Assembly: GCA_021204175.1 (NCBI GenBank)
Contig: JAJPZT010000005.1
Coordinates: forward strand, 18,342-70,016
Length of the DNA stretch: 51,675 bases
Direction of reading: 5' to 3'
From: Clostridiales bacterium
GTDB lineage: Bacteria; Bacillota; Clostridia; Lachnospirales; CAG-274
Every line of letters starts with the position of its first letter. Position 1 is the first letter of the stretch. The notes beneath the pieces were generated by a model. It was not told the origin of the DNA. It was given only the letters and a program-made list of their open reading frames with translations, and did no database searches. A program made the position numbers and the translations under genes. Below are positions 8,590 to 16,583 of this stretch, piece after piece.

Positions 8590-8808
8590 TCAAAGAAAGA
8601 TTTCGCAGTCGTCCTCAACTCTTTTGCAGTTTGCAAGAACGTTTTCCATAACCGCTTTCGGGTCAGATCCGTCCTCAAACTCAACCTTCATTTTGAGGGT
8701 CATAAAGTTTACAACCGCATTTTTCACGCCTTCGGTTTTGTTTGCGGCGACTTCCATTTTATCTGCGCAAACAGCACAGTCTACATCGATTTTATAACTC
8801 TTTTTCAT
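8590..8808 (-). CDS. Stand-alone HMA metal-binding protein
   Basis: A 72-aa ferredoxin-like HMA domain with a CxxC motif (DCAVCADK, residues 11-14) at the usual place after strand 1. It probably hands metal to the adjacent ATPase, which lacks its own HMA domain. The acidic C-terminus (EDDCEIF) adds a further cysteine. AAGGAGC lies before the ATG. It is first gene of the efflux operon. Confidence 0.88.
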   Translation of the reverse strand: MKKSYKIDVDCAVCADKMEVAANKTEGVKNAVVNFMTLKMKVEFEDGSDPKAVMENVLANCKRVEDDCEIFL

Positions 8809-8835
8809 ATCAGCAGCTCCTTTTTCATTATTTAG

Positions 8836-8891
8836 TTAAACGTTTGCTTAATCGTTTAATTTATTATACATAATATAATATGCTTTGTCAA
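8836..8891 (-). promoter_or_regulatory. Efflux operon promoter with imperfect inverted-repeat operator
   Basis: On the minus strand TTGACA (8891-8886), 17 bases, TATAAT (8868-8863). Just downstream at 8836-8859 lies TTAAACG-n10-CGTTTAA, a 12-2-12-sized inverted repeat expected for an ArsR/SmtB dimer, placed to block the start site. Confidence 0.7.
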
Positions 8892-8924
8892 TATATTTTT
8901 TGTGTTTTATTCGAAAAATTTTCT

Positions 8925-8974
8925 GTTGTAAAAATTGCCGGTTTATGCTATCATAATATTTAAACAATTGTTTA
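8925..8974 (+). promoter_or_regulatory. Candidate arsR promoter with palindromic operator
   Basis: A weak TTGTAA-18-TATCAT promoter is followed by the perfect palindrome TAAACAATTGTTTA (8961-8974). Its half-site AAAC matches the operator on the divergent promoter. Confidence 0.5.
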
Positions 8975-9012
8975 TTTTCGTAAAGAGAAGAATTACAGGA
9001 GAGTGAATTTTT

Positions 9013-9375
9013 ATGTCAGATATAAAGCTGCCTCACAATCACAGCGACAATCCATTCAGCGATATTTCAAACATTCCCGACGGGGCTTTATTTCAAGCCG
9101 CCGCCGATATTTTAAAGCTTTTAGGAGACGCAAGCCGTATCCGCATATTTTGGATTTTATGCCGCTGTGAAACCTGTGTTATAAATCTTTCGGCTATGGT
9201 GGATATGTCAAGTCCGGCAGTTTCCCACCATCTTCGCCAGCTTAAAGACGCCGGTTTGGTCAGCTCAAGAAGAGAGGGGAAGGAAATGTATTACACCGCG
9301 GCTTCTTCGCCTGAAGCGGATCTGCTTCACCACACAATAGAGAAAATGCTTCAGATTTCCTGCCCGGCAACATAA
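9013..9375 (+). CDS. ArsR/SmtB-family metal-responsive repressor
   Basis: A 120-aa winged-helix repressor. The recognition region (NLSAMVDMSSPAVSHHLRQLKDAGLV) is classic. Candidate metal ligands are the CRCETC cysteines near residue 50 (the position of the CadC/ArsR site) and the C-terminal HHT...C (the alpha-5 site of SmtB/CzrA). The N-terminus is also His-rich. It is divergent from the HMA/ATPase operon and probably represses both through the palindromes between them until Zn, Cd or Pb binds. The site used cannot be settled from sequence alone. Confidence 0.9.
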   Translation: MSDIKLPHNHSDNPFSDISNIPDGALFQAAADILKLLGDASRIRIFWILCRCETCVINLSAMVDMSSPAVSHHLRQLKDAGLVSSRREGKEMYYTAASSPEADLLHHTIEKMLQISCPAT

Positions 9376-9432
9376 TTATTAGAAATAAAGAAGCGATAAA
9401 ATAAAGTCTATCTATATATAAAGGAGAAGAAA

Positions 9433-9903
9433 ATGTCAATAGAAAGGGCAAGAGCATATTTAAAACAATTTGGCGTTGACGGACGCATTAAGGAGCTTGA
9501 TGAATCAAGCGCAACAGTTGAGCTGGCTGCGGCGGCTTTGGGGGTTGAAGAACAGCGCATAGCCAAAACGCTGTCTTTTTCCATAGGGGAAAGGGTTATT
9601 TTGATTGTGGCTGCCGGCGATGCAAGAGTTGACAACAAGAAGTATAAGGCTGAGTTTTCCTCAAAGGCTAAAATGCTTAAATGGGAGGAAGCGGAGGAAA
9701 AAACAGGTCACGCCCCCGGCGGAGTTTGTCCATTCGGCGTCAAAGAGGGGGTTGAGGTCTACCTTGACACGTCTCTTAAAAGGTTCGAAACGGTTTTTCC
9801 TGCCTGCGGAAGCTCGGCGTCTGCAATAGAGCTTTCCATAGAAGAGCTTGAGAAATTTTCGGGGTATTTGAAGTGGGTTGATGTGTGCAAGACGGTGGAA
9901 TAA
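9433..9903 (+). CDS. YbaK/EbsC-type aminoacyl-tRNA deacylase
   Basis: A 156-aa YbaK/prolyl-tRNA-editing domain protein that removes wrongly attached amino acids from tRNA in the cytoplasm, most often Cys from tRNA-Pro. The invariant lysine segment (RIAKTLSF), the DARVDNKKYK region and the GGVCPFG loop are present. AAGGAGA precedes the ATG. It stands alone between arsR and the SLH gene. Confidence 0.88.
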   Translation: MSIERARAYLKQFGVDGRIKELDESSATVELAAAALGVEEQRIAKTLSFSIGERVILIVAAGDARVDNKKYKAEFSSKAKMLKWEEAEEKTGHAPGGVCPFGVKEGVEVYLDTSLKRFETVFPACGSSASAIELSIEELEKFSGYLKWVDVCKTVE

Positions 9904-9916
9904 TTAATTTCTAATC

Positions 9917-9963
9917 TTATTTTAAGAGGAATTAATTTTATTTTAAGGTTACTCCTATATAAT
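9917..9963 (+). promoter_or_regulatory. SLH gene promoter with duplicated TTATTTTAAG box
   Basis: Two exact TTATTTTAAG repeats start at 9917 and 9938 (21 bases, two helical turns). The second covers the -35 position of a consensus TATAAT at 9958. This layout fits a response-regulator activated promoter. Further down, GTACAGTGTAC lies near 10004-10014. Confidence 0.5.
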
Positions 9964-10042
9964 AACTATAAAGGTAATTATTGATTTTATAGTATGGGTG
10001 TACAGTGTACATCTGAGTTTATTATTTTAGGAGGTTATGCTT

Positions 10043-11245
10043 ATGAGACGAAAAGCAACAGCGATCCTTTTGAGCGTTGTTATGGCTCTTGGGGCTGCGG
10101 CTCCGAGTTTTGCGGCTCCTGCTTCAAACAACAGACAGCAGGCTCAGCAGCAACAGCAAAATGCAAATAGAAATAACAACAGCCAAAGGCAGAACGCCAA
10201 CAGGCAGCAGGAAACAAAAAAACAGGCTGAGACAAAAGAACCTGTAACGGAAACCACAACCCAAAGACAGGCAGCAACAGAAAAGCAAACAGTTAAAACC
10301 GACAGCAAGCAGAACAATAAACAGGAAAACAGAGTAACGGAGCAGACCCGTGAAGCTTTGACAGAAGCAACCACGGAGTATGTTGAAAGGGAAACTCAAG
10401 GCGAGCGCCCCACTCTCGCAGAGGACGAAACACGCCCCGAACGTGAAACCCTTGCGGAAGGAGAGACACGCCCCGAACGTCCTACTCTTGCAGAGGGTGA
10501 AACACTTCCGGAGCCTCCCACAGATGAAGAGGGAAATCCTATTCAATTTAAAGACGGTGAAAAGCCCGATTTTGACCGTGACGGCTTTGATTTAGATGAC
10601 GATGACAGACCCGATTTCGACGACTTTGACTTCGACGATGATGACAGAGACGATTGGGATGACGACAGAGAAGACCGCAGAGACTTTGACGACGACGATT
10701 TCGATGAAGATGCGCCTCCCTTTGAAGACGTTGAAAGAGAAGCATGGTATTATAAGTATGTAAAGAAGGCTTATAAGAAGGGCTATATTTCAGGCAAAAA
10801 TGAAAAGAACTTCGCTCCCAACGAAACCGTAACAGGTGCTGAGCTGATTGTTATGCTTTTCAGAGCAGAGGGCAACACATTAGGCCCTGTTTTGGCTGAA
10901 AAACGCTGGTATCAAAATGCAATTGACTGGGCGTGGGAAAATAATATTCTCACAGATGAAATTAAGGACTTTGACCCCGACGCAGCTGTAACAAGAGAGC
11001 AGGTTATGTATATCCTCTGCAGGTATCTCTTCTACAGAGGTTTTGAGACTAAGTCGAACAATGACCTTAAGGAATTTAACGACAGAGACAGAATTTCAGA
11101 CTATGCCGTAAGCTCCGCAGGACTTTTGGTTGATGAGGGAATTATTTCCGGCACAAACGGAAATCTTAACCCCGAGGAAAGTCTCACAAGAGCCGAAAGC
11201 GCGGTTATGCTTGTTAAAATTTTTGAGGAAATCTTAGACGAATAA
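10043..11245 (+). CDS. Secreted S-layer-homology (SLH) domain protein with disordered linker
   Basis: Cell-wall protein of 400 aa. A signal peptide (RRKATAILLSVVMALGAAAP, cleavage near SFA-AP) is followed by a Q/N-rich segment, a T/E-rich segment with three near-repeats of the RPTLAEGET type, and an Asp-rich stretch (about 170-220) that could bind calcium. The C-terminus holds about three SLH repeats (FAPNETVTGAELIVMLFRAEG; NNDLKEFNDRDRISDYA; LNPEESLTRAESAVML) that bind secondary wall polysaccharide. An ATG at 10037 is only two bases from AGGAGG; the ATG at 10043 has normal spacing and was chosen. Function beyond wall attachment is unknown. Confidence 0.9.
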   Translation: MRRKATAILLSVVMALGAAAPSFAAPASNNRQQAQQQQQNANRNNNSQRQNANRQQETKKQAETKEPVTETTTQRQAATEKQTVKTDSKQNNKQENRVTEQTREALTEATTEYVERETQGERPTLAEDETRPERETLAEGETRPERPTLAEGETLPEPPTDEEGNPIQFKDGEKPDFDRDGFDLDDDDRPDFDDFDFDDDDRDDWDDDREDRRDFDDDDFDEDAPPFEDVEREAWYYKYVKKAYKKGYISGKNEKNFAPNETVTGAELIVMLFRAEGNTLGPVLAEKRWYQNAIDWAWENNILTDEIKDFDPDAAVTREQVMYILCRYLFYRGFETKSNNDLKEFNDRDRISDYAVSSAGLLVDEGIISGTNGNLNPEESLTRAESAVMLVKIFEEILDE

Positions 11246-11279
11246 TTTTTAATCATAATTATTATCGGTAAAACAATAT

Positions 11280-11325
11280 AAAAAGGACAGAACTCCGGGC
11301 TTAAGCCTTGTTTCTGTCCTTTTTG
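11280..11325. terminator. Terminator after the SLH gene
   Basis: AAAAGGACAGAA/TTTCTGTCCTTTT stem with T run, usable in both directions. Confidence 0.85.
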
Positions 11326-11365
11326 TTATGAACGCTTACCGCATATTTTCTTGCTAAATTAATAA

Positions 11366-11515
11366 TTAATAATCAACAACTACTTTTTTATTTGTTATAT
11401 CTAAAAGCTTATAATTCTCCTGAAAGGCTTCCGCTGCAGCATTTGACAAGGCAATGGCTTTTTCAGGCTTAACAGCTGTTACTTTAATCTGCGGTTTTAT
11501 GTAATTTTTCTTCAA
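11366..11515 (-). CDS. Small 49-aa hypothetical protein
   Basis: A short frame with a TTG start at 11515, preceded on the minus strand by AAAGGATGAG at suitable distance. The peptide is well composed (KKNYIKPQIKVTAVKPEKAI ... VVVDY) and unlike random frames here. It follows the LRR_5 3' fragment in the same direction, 20 bases after its stop, so it was probably second in that operon before the element inserted. I recognise no family. Confidence 0.5.
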   Translation of the reverse strand: MKKNYIKPQIKVTAVKPEKAIALSNAAAEAFQENYKLLDITNKKVVVDY

Positions 11516-11535
11516 AATTTTCTCATCCTTTTATT

Positions 11536-12018
11536 TTAAGCCGGAATAAGGTAACTGTCCTTTAACGCCGTAATATCCTCTGTGTCATTTGTTATTTTAT
11601 AGCCCACAATATAGTCATAGTCCATTTCAGAAGCCGAAAACTCAACTCCGCCTATAATAAAGCCCTCATAAACCGTATATTCTTTTGATATTGCTTTATC
11701 GCCGCTGTAAAGCTCACAACAGGTATAGCCGCTAAGCTCCGTCTCTTTCCCATTTATTCCCGTTATAAAATATACTGTTCCGTCTGAGCTTTTAACAGCC
11801 TTGTTTTCTTTATAAATAAGACAGGGTTCAGCCGAAGAAACAGACGTATAAACAGCTATATCATCAGCCGCAGAGCCTGCGGAGCAATATACCTTTTCCA
11901 AATCTTTGCAGTCAAAAAACGCCATTTCGCCTATGGAAGCTACGCTGTCGGGTATGGTTATTTCTGTCATATACAAACAATGACCGAATGCCCACTCGCC
12001 TATAGAGGTTACGCCGTC
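11536..12018 (-). pseudogene. BspA-like LRR_5 surface protein, 3' half (split by the mobile element)
   Basis: Leucine-rich repeats of the BspA/Treponema type (TSIGEWAFGHC, ITIPDSVASIGEMAFFDC) followed by a non-repeat C-terminal domain. The LRR frame runs upstream past the first ATG (11976) to the junction at 12017/12018, then becomes unrelated element sequence. The missing signal peptide and first repeats are at 45121-45592. Joining the two at the shared GA gives ...AITIPD-GVTSIGEWAF..., a perfect repeat register, and an intact protein of about 319 aa. As it stands this half has no proper start or promoter of its own. Confidence 0.88.
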
Positions 12019-12043
12019 CCCCGTAGTCCAGCGTTGGATACAA
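11994..12043. other. Left attachment site (attL), core TC at 12017-12018
   Basis: Chromosomal LRR_5 sequence lies to the left and a 25-base element arm (12019-12043, ending GTTGGATACAA) to the right of the TC core (GA on the coding strand). The arm is an imperfect inverted copy of the right-end arm at 45095-45119: ten outer bases are identical (TTGTATCCAA) and the inner CT-x-CG matches. This is the symmetric attP architecture of large serine integrases. Confidence 0.85.
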
Positions 12044-12217
12044 TGTACTTTAACAGAATATACAGAAATATCCGAAGTTGCAGGACGATATTCAACGATA
12101 CAACGACACTTTGCCGCCCAATTTGCGACTTCCCAGCTTCCTTATGCCCTAAATCGCCCTTATTTCCTACATTAGTAAACCGCTAAGTGGCGAGGGGTAT
12201 GCAGAGCCGTTTACAAT

Positions 12218-12372
12218 CGTTAAACTGTATGAGAATCGTTAAAAAGTAGGAGTATCGTTAAATGGTTTAGCTGTCTGCGTTAAAAAGTATGGATGTCCGT
12301 TAAAAAGTATGAGTATCGTTAAAAGGTGTAGGAAACGTTAAAAAGCACAGGTATTTCGTTAAAAGGTACACA
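12218..12372. repeat. Eight degenerate tandem iterons (CGTTAAAAAGTATGAGTAT type)
   Basis: CGTTA starts at 12218, 12237, 12256, 12278, 12298, 12317, 12336 and 12357, giving spacings of 19-22 bases. Most copies continue AAAAGTA-[GT]-GAG. They lie 175 bases inside the left attachment site and hold no gene. One isolated copy (CGTTAAAAAGT) recurs at 16770. Confidence 0.8.
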
Positions 12373-12624
12373 GACATCTCCGACAGAGCGAGCTGCAGGA
12401 TTGCTCCTGCTGTAGGACTGTGTTCACAACGGGACAGCATTCACAATAGGGTTGCGCTTGCACTGCTTGTGACACCTGTGGTGCTGTTGTTCAGAGATGT
12501 AACATTTTCACTGTGGAATTTTAACTTCAAGTATATTGACATCGTGCCAGCAAATAATATATATTATATGAAGAAACACAGAGACCCTGGGGACAAACAG
12601 GCAGACCGCAAAAAGCAGAAGAAA

Positions 12625-12644
12625 GCGGCAGCCGAAACTGCCGC
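12625..12644 (-). terminator. Terminator of the recombinase operon
   Basis: GCGGCAG/CTGCCGC stem with a six-base loop, followed on the minus strand by TTTCTTCTGCTTTTT. The rest of 12373-12706 shows only a short direct repeat (TTCACAACGGG near 12423, TTCACAATAGGG near 12439) and no gene. Confidence 0.75.
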
Positions 12645-12706
12645 AGTCATGTTTGCCCTCATATCGGAGTTTTTTATTGGTGTTCGCTTTAAATTCAGTG
12701 TAAAGC

Positions 12707-14320
12707 TTATGCTTTAATCTCCGTGCCGTCTTTGAAGGTGATTCGGATGTCATCTTTACTGTAGACCGTCATGAAGTCCACAAGGCTGTACCAAGTCTGC
12801 TCGTGGAATTCGGTCAAAATCCCGTCCTGTTCCTCAAGCGTCTTGAGAAAATTCTCCATTGCACTTTTTCGGATTTCGATATCCCTGATTTTCTCCTTCA
12901 CCGCATTCAGCCGTTCCTCGGCATGGTCGTATTGTGTACTTAACGAATTAAAATGCTTTCTGTACTCTTCCTGGTCGATTGCTGTGTGGGCGTTTTCGCT
13001 GATGATTCGCTCAAGGGTATCAGCAAGGTAGACGATTCTGTCCTCAAGCTCACACTTTTCTTGCTCCAGAGCGGTTGTATCGTAAAGCTCCGGCATCAGC
13101 TCGCGGTAATCGGTAATCACAGTTTCCTTTTGACTGCAACCTTTCTCGGCATCAATCAACCCTTTTTCCTCAAACAGCTTATTCACCGCCGAAATGAATG
13201 CCGCCTTGATTGTCTCCTCGTCAAGGTGAGGTGTCTGGCACTTGTGTTCACCATTGTACTTGTGATTACACCGCCAGACTGTTCTGCGGTACTTGTCTGT
13301 GGAGTGCCACGTCTTGGGACCGTACCAGCCTCCGCAGTCTCCGCATTTGATGTGGCTTGAGAAAATATTCACTCCGCTGTGGGCGTTGGCGTCATTCGCT
13401 CGTCTCGCAAGCTCACGCTGAACCTCCTCAAAAACAGCAGGTTCGATGATGGCTTCGTGGTCATCTTCGATGTAATACTGTGGAACTTCGCCTTCGTTGA
13501 TTTTTGTCTTTTTGCTTAGAAAATCCACTGTAAAAACTTTCTGAAGCAATGCGTCACCCCGATACTTTTCATTTGAAAGCATCCTGCGGACTGTCTGAGA
13601 ACTCCACTTCTTCGCTCCTCCCGGAGTTGGAACGCCGTCTTCGGTCAGGATTTTCGCAATACCGATGGGAGTTTTGCCCTCAAGGAACAGCCGGAAAATC
13701 CGCCTGACCGTCACTGCCTGTTCCTCGTTGATGACCATTTTCCCGTCCGGTCCTCTGTCGTATCCGCAAAAGCGGCTGTAGGCAAGGGAGTGTTTTCCGT
13801 CGCTGTAACGCTTGCGTTGACCCCATGTGACATTCTCGGAAATGTTGCGGCTTTCCTCCTGCGCGATTGAGCTCATGATGGTCAGGAGCAGCTCTCCTTT
13901 GCTATCAAAAGTGTAAATGCCCTGTTCCTCGAAGAAAACTTCAACACCGTGTTCCTTTAATTCACGAATTGTGTTTAAACTATCAACTGTGTTTCGAGCG
14001 AATCTGCTGACGCTCTTCGTCACAATCAAATCGATTTTTCCCGCCAAAGCGTCCTCTACCATTTGGGTGAAGCCTTTCCGTTTTTTCGTGTTGCAGCCGC
14101 TCACACCGTCATCGGCGCATATGCCTGCAAACTCCCAATCATCACGGTTTTGAATAAAGTTGGTGTAGTAATCTGTCTGTGCGGCGAAGCTGCTTGCCTG
14201 GTCTTCATTCTGTGTTGAAACTCTTGCGTAGGCCGCCACTCTGCGTTTTCTGATTTCCGCAATGGGCGCTGATGTGAACTTGTTGAGTTTCGCCGGAATA
14301 GTCGTGATTCGTTTAGCCAT
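12707..14320 (-). CDS. Large serine recombinase (integrase/excisase), distal gene
   Basis: A 537-aa site-specific recombinase. It has an N-terminal resolvase catalytic domain (AAYARVSTQNED with nucleophile Ser; TKSVSRFARNTVD), a Recombinase domain (about 190-290), a zinc ribbon (CGDCGGWYG ... CNHKYNGEHKC) and a coiled-coil C-terminal region. Cuts and rejoins DNA by a Ser-DNA link to integrate or excise the element. Third gene of an overlapping operon with a 112-aa protein and a second large recombinase. It lies 690 bases from the left attachment site, the expected place for the integrase. Which of the two enzymes acts on attP, or whether both are needed, is not decidable here. Confidence 0.93.
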   Translation of the reverse strand: MAKRITTIPAKLNKFTSAPIAEIRKRRVAAYARVSTQNEDQASSFAAQTDYYTNFIQNRDDWEFAGICADDGVSGCNTKKRKGFTQMVEDALAGKIDLIVTKSVSRFARNTVDSLNTIRELKEHGVEVFFEEQGIYTFDSKGELLLTIMSSIAQEESRNISENVTWGQRKRYSDGKHSLAYSRFCGYDRGPDGKMVINEEQAVTVRRIFRLFLEGKTPIGIAKILTEDGVPTPGGAKKWSSQTVRRMLSNEKYRGDALLQKVFTVDFLSKKTKINEGEVPQYYIEDDHEAIIEPAVFEEVQRELARRANDANAHSGVNIFSSHIKCGDCGGWYGPKTWHSTDKYRRTVWRCNHKYNGEHKCQTPHLDEETIKAAFISAVNKLFEEKGLIDAEKGCSQKETVITDYRELMPELYDTTALEQEKCELEDRIVYLADTLERIISENAHTAIDQEEYRKHFNSLSTQYDHAEERLNAVKEKIRDIEIRKSAMENFLKTLEEQDGILTEFHEQTWYSLVDFMTVYSKDDIRITFKDGTEIKA

Positions 14321-14651
14321 TGTCTGCCTCCTCTGTCTGCTGTACCGACATCTGTTGCGCCGCCTGCTGTTGTTCTTCCCTTGTCCGTTCCCAGCGTTCT
14401 GCCATTCGCTTTTTCATCCTTTCGGACTGTGCCTTGCGCCGTTCCTCAGACCACTTTGCGTTTTTGCCGTAGGTATTGCCCTTCATGCGTTCACTGCGGC
14501 TGGGCTTTGGATTCGGAATCCAGGGAGCTGTGAAAATTGTGCCGTCATTGAGATGGAATTCAAGGATTGCTGTCTGTCCTTCGTCTTTCGACTCACCATC
14601 AATCGACTCGTTTCCATTCGGCTGAATCACGATCTTGCCCACCAGCTCCAA
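14313..14651 (-). CDS. Recombinase-associated small protein
   Basis: A 112-aa protein between the two large recombinases, overlapping both neighbours (8 bases downstream, 25 upstream), which implies translational coupling. The N-terminal 45 residues form a beta-rich segment (AILEFHLNDGTIFTAPW). The C-terminal half is a highly charged helix (KWSEERRKAQSERMKKRMAE) likely to bind DNA or a partner. Conserved position suggests a cofactor of the recombinase pair, but I do not know a characterised homologue. Confidence 0.75.
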   Translation of the reverse strand: MELVGKIVIQPNGNESIDGESKDEGQTAILEFHLNDGTIFTAPWIPNPKPSRSERMKGNTYGKNAKWSEERRKAQSERMKKRMAERWERTREEQQQAAQQMSVQQTEEADNG

Positions 14652-15793
14652 AAAGCATCATCGGAGAATTCATCCATTCCAAGAACCTCAGAGCAGACTG
14701 CTTTTAAGTGTTCTTCCTCAAGTGGAATACTCACACAACTGTCCTTCCCATATTTCTCCCTGGTGGCACACCGCCAATAACGTTCCAATGCACCTCCTGT
14801 GGTTTTGCTTGTCCTTCTTTGATAGAACTTCCCGCATACTGGGCAGCAGAGTTTCTTAGTAAAGCAGGTGGTGTGGATGCCGTCATAGGCAATTGCACCC
14901 AGTTCATTGCGTTTCTTCATGATTGCCTGAACCTTGTCGAAGTCCTCGCGGCTGATGATTGCCTCGTGGCTGTCCTCCACAAAGTACATCGGCATTTCCC
15001 CTTGGTTGATTTTACGCCTCTTCTTCAATGGATCGGCAATGTAGCCTTTCTGAAGAAGCAAACAGCCTGTGTACTTCTCATTTTTCAAAATCTGCTGAAT
15101 CGTAGCGGCATCGAAACCGCCGCCTCGGAGACCTTTCACACCCATGCTTTTGAGCTGTTTGGACGTCTCGTATGCGTAGATACCGTTCAGGTAGTTGGAG
15201 AAAATGAGCTTCACAATCTCTGCCTCCTGCGGCTCTACGATGAACTTTTCGCCGTTCCAACGATAACCGTAGACAGCAAATCCGCCTGACGGCTTTCCTT
15301 CTTTTGCGGCTTTCTGCTTTGCCCATTTGATGTTGTCGCTCTGGGTCAAAGACTCCTGCTGTGCGAAACAGGCAAGGATGGAAAGCATAAGCTCTCCGTC
15401 ACCGCTCATTGTGTCGATGTTCTGCTCCTCAAATCTGACGCTGATTCCAAGCTCACGGAGATGTCTGACCGTTTCCAAAAGGTCAACCGTGTTCCGAGCA
15501 AATCTCGATACAGACTTGGTTAGAACGATGTCGATTTTTCCGGCTTCGCAGTCTTCAATCAGTCGGTTGAATTCACTGCGGTTCTCTGTACCCATGCCGG
15601 ATATGCCGCTGTCAGCGTAGACACCAACATATGCCCATTCCGGATTGCTCTGGATTTTCTCGCTGTAGTAGCTTATCTGCGCCGAAAGCGAGTGGAGGAG
15701 ACGTGTTGTCTCCCTTGACACTCGGCAATAAGCAGCGACTTTTTTCAGCACAGGCTTGTTCGGCACAGTGGGCTTCAGCTTTGTGATCTTCAT
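14627..15793 (-). CDS. Large serine recombinase, first gene of the operon
   Basis: A 388-aa recombinase with a resolvase domain (AAYCRVSRETT with nucleophile Ser, TKSVSRFARNTVD), a Recombinase domain (QEAEIVKLIFSNYLNG onward), a zinc ribbon (CCPVCGKFYQRR ... CATREKYGKDSC) and a short C-terminus lacking the long coiled coil of its partner. The frame extends to 15838, but AAAGGAGT sits just before the ATG at 15793, which begins MKITKLKP. Paired large recombinases recall ccrA/ccrB and similar clostridial elements that need two enzymes. Confidence 0.92.
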   Translation of the reverse strand: MKITKLKPTVPNKPVLKKVAAYCRVSRETTRLLHSLSAQISYYSEKIQSNPEWAYVGVYADSGISGMGTENRSEFNRLIEDCEAGKIDIVLTKSVSRFARNTVDLLETVRHLRELGISVRFEEQNIDTMSGDGELMLSILACFAQQESLTQSDNIKWAKQKAAKEGKPSGGFAVYGYRWNGEKFIVEPQEAEIVKLIFSNYLNGIYAYETSKQLKSMGVKGLRGGGFDAATIQQILKNEKYTGCLLLQKGYIADPLKKRRKINQGEMPMYFVEDSHEAIISREDFDKVQAIMKKRNELGAIAYDGIHTTCFTKKLCCPVCGKFYQRRTSKTTGGALERYWRCATREKYGKDSCVSIPLEEEHLKAVCSEVLGMDEFSDDAFWSWWARS

Positions 15794-15894
15794 TGATTTG
15801 TACTCCTTTCTCTCGAAAAATGCCGTATTTAGCGGCACTCTTCGAGTTTTTCTACCACCATATTCGCTCTAAAAAGGGATTGTATCAAGCGGAT

Positions 15895-16113
15895 TTACGA
15901 AAATATAGTGCCGAAAACAGGGCGGTATTTCTCCCTCAGTTTTGTGCTTATTATGGTGAATTCACTGTCGGTAATAATGCCTTGTCTGCTCATTGTAAGC
16001 GCGGCGGAGAGCGACGCCTGATAGCTCTTCTCCGCTTCAAACATCTCTCTTGTAAGAGGCGGCTCAGACAGAGGACGCTGTTCGTATGGTGTCGGTGATG
16101 AGATATTGCTCAT
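15895..16113 (-). CDS. SHOCT-like small protein
   Basis: A 72-aa protein. The segment FEAEKSYQASLSAALTMSRQ followed by GIITDSEFTII resembles SHOCT or recombinase-associated helical hairpins often found next to large serine recombinases. GGAGGTATG lies upstream of the ATG. It overlaps the end of the next gene upstream by four bases, so it belongs to the same transcript. Confidence 0.7.
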   Translation of the reverse strand: MSNISSPTPYEQRPLSEPPLTREMFEAEKSYQASLSAALTMSRQGIITDSEFTIISTKLREKYRPVFGTIFS

Positions 16114-16583
16114 GCTGACATACCTCCCTCCGCCGGATTTGAAGCCACTCCAAACCTGTCCTGAATATAGCAGTTATGGGAGCAGTATTTTCGGTTCTTG
16201 TTTCCGTAAGCAGTGAACTTTTGTCCGCAGTGTGCGCAGGTGAAAGTATATACGGCTTTTCTCGCAACCTGCTCTTGGTGACTGTTCCACCACTTCATAC
16301 GGCACTCGTCAGAGCAGAATATACGAGTTTTGTGTCCCTCCGAATCCGGCAGCTTATTGCCGCACTGCTTACAGTAGATACCCACAGGCTGTGCTGTCTT
16401 GTCCGGCGCATTTTCTTTTGAAATATTGCTCTGCGGATTTTCGAAGTGAGAACCTGTAAGGTTATTCCTACGGCAGAAGGACTGAACCGTACTCAGCGGT
16501 AAACTCAGAGCTTTAGCTATTGCCTTATATCCGCAGCCCTGTGAACGAAGCTGATGAATCTGATTCTGTTGTTCTTTGGTCAT
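16110..16583 (-). CDS. HTH plus zinc-ribbon DNA-binding protein
   Basis: A 157-aa protein. Residues 1-45 form a resolvase-type helix-turn-helix (QLRSQGCGYKAIAKALSLPL). Two Cys-rich knuckles follow, CKQCGNKL...CSDEC and CAHCGQKF...CSHNCY, each with four zinc ligands. The ATG at 16583 has GGGGGA at the right distance; an upstream in-frame ATG at 16598 lies before that site. Probably a regulator or recombination accessory factor of the adjacent operon. Confidence 0.8.
   Translation of the reverse strand: MTKEQQNQIHQLRSQGCGYKAIAKALSLPLSTVQSFCRRNNLTGSHFENPQSNISKENAPDKTAQPVGIYCKQCGNKLPDSEGHKTRIFCSDECRMKWWNSHQEQVARKAVYTFTCAHCGQKFTAYGNKNRKYCSHNCYIQDRFGVASNPAEGGMSA

Noticed and set aside
10124..10546. 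Minus-strand frame of 140 codons opposite the SLH gene
   Set aside because: Mirror of the low-complexity Gln/Asn/Glu region; odd Phe/Leu/Cys-rich composition and no ribosome site.
12218..12372. Possible CRISPR array
   Set aside because: The repeated unit is only about 11-19 bases with 19-22 base periods and no room for spacers; no cas gene is near.
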